From an uncultured candidate division Zixibacteria bacterium (lineage in GTDB: Bacteria > Zixibacteria > MSB-5A5 > GN15 > PGXB01), in the NCBI GenBank assembly GCA_937925655.1, contig CALAMC010000068.1, positions 1-7,648 on the forward strand: a DNA stretch of 7,648 bases. The letters are read 5' to 3'. Below are positions 6,486 to 7,648 of this stretch, piece by piece (the first letter of the stretch is position 1; every line of letters begins with the position of its first letter). The notes beneath the pieces were generated by a model. The model did not search any database and was not told where the DNA came from. It was given only the letters and a program-made list of their open reading frames with translations. Position numbers and translations under genes: made by a program.

Positions 6486-7648
6486 TCAAAACACTTGCGG
6501 GTTATCGACCGCCTCCTTAACTAGTATCGTTTTGTTTGTTTGAATCTGTCTATTATTAATGCCTATTAGTATAAGTTTATTCATCACGACTGTCAGTCCG
6601 GCCATCATATACCAGGTGTAGCGGTACAGGTTATGGCCGAACAGGCCTGAGACGAAAAGGGCTGTCATAGATACGATAAAGCTCTTGCAGTAAATCGACG
6701 CCCATAGTTCATCGGTTCGACTGCCAACGGTCCGGCTCAAATTACGAAGATTCCTGAACAGAAGATAGATGAAAAAGAACCAAACGCCGAAGCCGATGAT
6801 TCCCGATTCGGCCAATAATTGAATATACAGACTATGCGGTTGCATATATTGTGGCGGGCCAAAATCCCCCGAACCGTAAGCGAAGGCGAAAGCTCCGGCC
6901 CCGACGCCCAGAAAGGGGCGGTCGATAATCATTCTTCCCCCGGCTTCCCAGATTTCCACACGGCCCGATGACGTCTCGTTGATATCCTCCATGTCCTTCA
7001 AAGTCAAATATCGTTGCTGATATTGATCGGGAAGCACCGACCATATTCCCAGAACCATCAATATTCCGGCGATGGCAATAACGATTTTATGCCTTGAATA
7101 CATGAAACCGCCAACCAGGACACCCATAAAGGCAAGCATCCCGCTTCGGGAAGCGGTAATTGTGATTAAATAAGCCATCCCCAGAGCGAGAAACCACAAC
7201 CCGCCTTTAACGAACCAATTCCGGAAATAGAAGGCGGAAGCCACGACCATCGGTATTGTTGCCCCGAGCGTTGCGGCCAGTGTATTGGGATCTCCCCCCG
7301 CCGACGTACTGCCGTACATTCGATCCACGCCCATTCGCGTTATGAATCCCCCCGCCATATATGACTTGAAAGCATCAAAGGCAATATAGGCAATCAATAA
7401 GAGAAAGACCGACATGAAGGCAATAAATTTCTTCTTCTCGTTAATAATGGAGACTATCAGATAATAAAACACAAGAAGCTTAACAAAATCTGTGCAGGTA
7501 TCAATTGTCCACCCCTTGTCATAGGACGTGAATATGGTCAGGCACATAACCGCCAGAAAAGCCACAAGCGTTAAAGTGATCGGATCATATGGAAGTGTCA
7601 CTCGGCGTTCCATAATCTTCTGCCTTATGATAAATACCAAGAGTACAA
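6486..7648 (-). CDS. O-antigen ligase/polymerase-like membrane protein (Wzy_C family), 5' end beyond window
   Basis: The frame is open to the right edge with no stop, giving 386 visible residues. The sequence at the edge (VLLVFII, then RQK) reads as the end of a membrane helix, so the TTG at 7640 is not the start. About ten membrane segments are visible. Family landmarks: TASRSG near 7150 (conserved Arg at the end of a helix); then a large periplasmic loop with SSGRVEIWEAG (about 6970-6935), RPFLGVGAGAF (about 6920-6890), and PHSLYIQLLAESGIIGF (about 6840-6790), the conserved His/Glu segment of WaaL/Wzy_C proteins. A late GHNLYRYTWYMMAGL follows. Such enzymes polymerise lipid-linked repeat units or transfer finished glycan to an acceptor; sequence alone does not separate polymerase from ligase. 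The early GGDPNTLAATLGATIPMV resembles the group often found in exosortase-associated glycan loci, but no exosortase is visible. The spacing to the flippase gene suggests the same cluster but perhaps a separate transcript. Confidence 0.88.
   Translation of the reverse strand, partial: VLLVFIIRQKIMERRVTLPYDPITLTLVAFLAVMCLTIFTSYDKGWTIDTCTDFVKLLVFYYLIVSIINEKKKFIAFMSVFLLLIAYIAFDAFKSYMAGGFITRMGVDRMYGSTSAGGDPNTLAATLGATIPMVVASAFYFRNWFVKGGLWFLALGMAYLITITASRSGMLAFMGVLVGGFMYSRHKIVIAIAGILMVLGIWSVLPDQYQQRYLTLKDMEDINETSSGRVEIWEAGGRMIIDRPFLGVGAGAFAFAYGSGDFGPPQYMQPHSLYIQLLAESGIIGFGVWFFFIYLLFRNLRNLSRTVGSRTDELWASIYCKSFIVSMTALFVSGLFGHNLYRYTWYMMAGLTVVMNKLILIGINNRQIQTNKTILVKEAVDNPQVF

Noticed and set aside
6832..7044. 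70-codon minus-strand frame inside the Wzy_C gene
   Set aside because: Out-of-frame shadow of the conserved SGR and GVGAGAF region.
7638..7640. TTG as the start of the Wzy_C protein
   Set aside because: The frame is open to the window edge and the residues before it continue a hydrophobic helix; the family needs more N-terminal membrane segments.
1..7648. CRISPR array, insertion sequence, tRNA, rRNA or attachment site
   Set aside because: No regularly spaced repeats, terminal inverted repeats with a transposase, cloverleaf or rRNA-like segments were seen on reading both strands.

Overview
All genes in this window lie on the minus strand, so transcription runs from right to left. Gene content is that of a bacterial surface-polysaccharide (capsule, exopolysaccharide or O-antigen) locus, bordered on the left by a large secreted beta-helix protein. 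The organism is probably a Gram-negative or otherwise diderm bacterium with fairly AT-rich DNA and GGAGG/GAGAGG ribosome binding sites. The combination of right-handed beta-helix, Ig-like and Fn3 modules in one exported protein resembles uncultured FCB-group lineages such as Zixibacteria. That is an impression from protein style only; the window has no rRNA or other marker gene.

Layout in transcription order (right to left): (1) 7648-6486, an O-antigen ligase/polymerase-like (Wzy_C) membrane protein whose 5' end is beyond the right edge. (2) 6485-6210, a non-coding spacer with a weak terminator-like hairpin, a possible promoter, a GC-rich hairpin and an AT-rich palindrome. (3) 6209-4686, a Wzx-type flippase of the MOP superfamily. 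(4) 4663-4460, a possible 67-residue orphan ORF whose stop overlaps the next start as TAATG. (5) 4460-3117, a CapK/PaaK-type adenylate-forming ligase. (6) 3115-2435, a GNAT-family acyltransferase beginning 1 nt after the ligase stop. (7) 2434-2032, about 400 bp without a convincing gene but with candidate promoter elements. (8) 2020-1, a signal-peptide-bearing parallel beta-helix protein with an Ig-like segment and the beginning of an Fn3 domain, cut by the left edge.

Working model (inference): lipid-linked glycan units are flipped by the Wzx-like protein and polymerised or ligated by the Wzy_C protein. The ligase/GNAT pair would activate a carboxylic acid and transfer it to a sugar or another nucleophile, decorating the glycan. 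The beta-helix protein looks like an independently expressed surface or secreted protein and may bind or act on carbohydrate. No glycosyltransferase is visible, so the rest of the locus must lie outside, most likely to the right. Three starts were moved inward from longer non-ATG possibilities (to 3115, 4460 and 6209) because each inner ATG has a well-placed Shine-Dalgarno sequence. No tRNA, rRNA, CRISPR array, insertion sequence or attachment site was seen.
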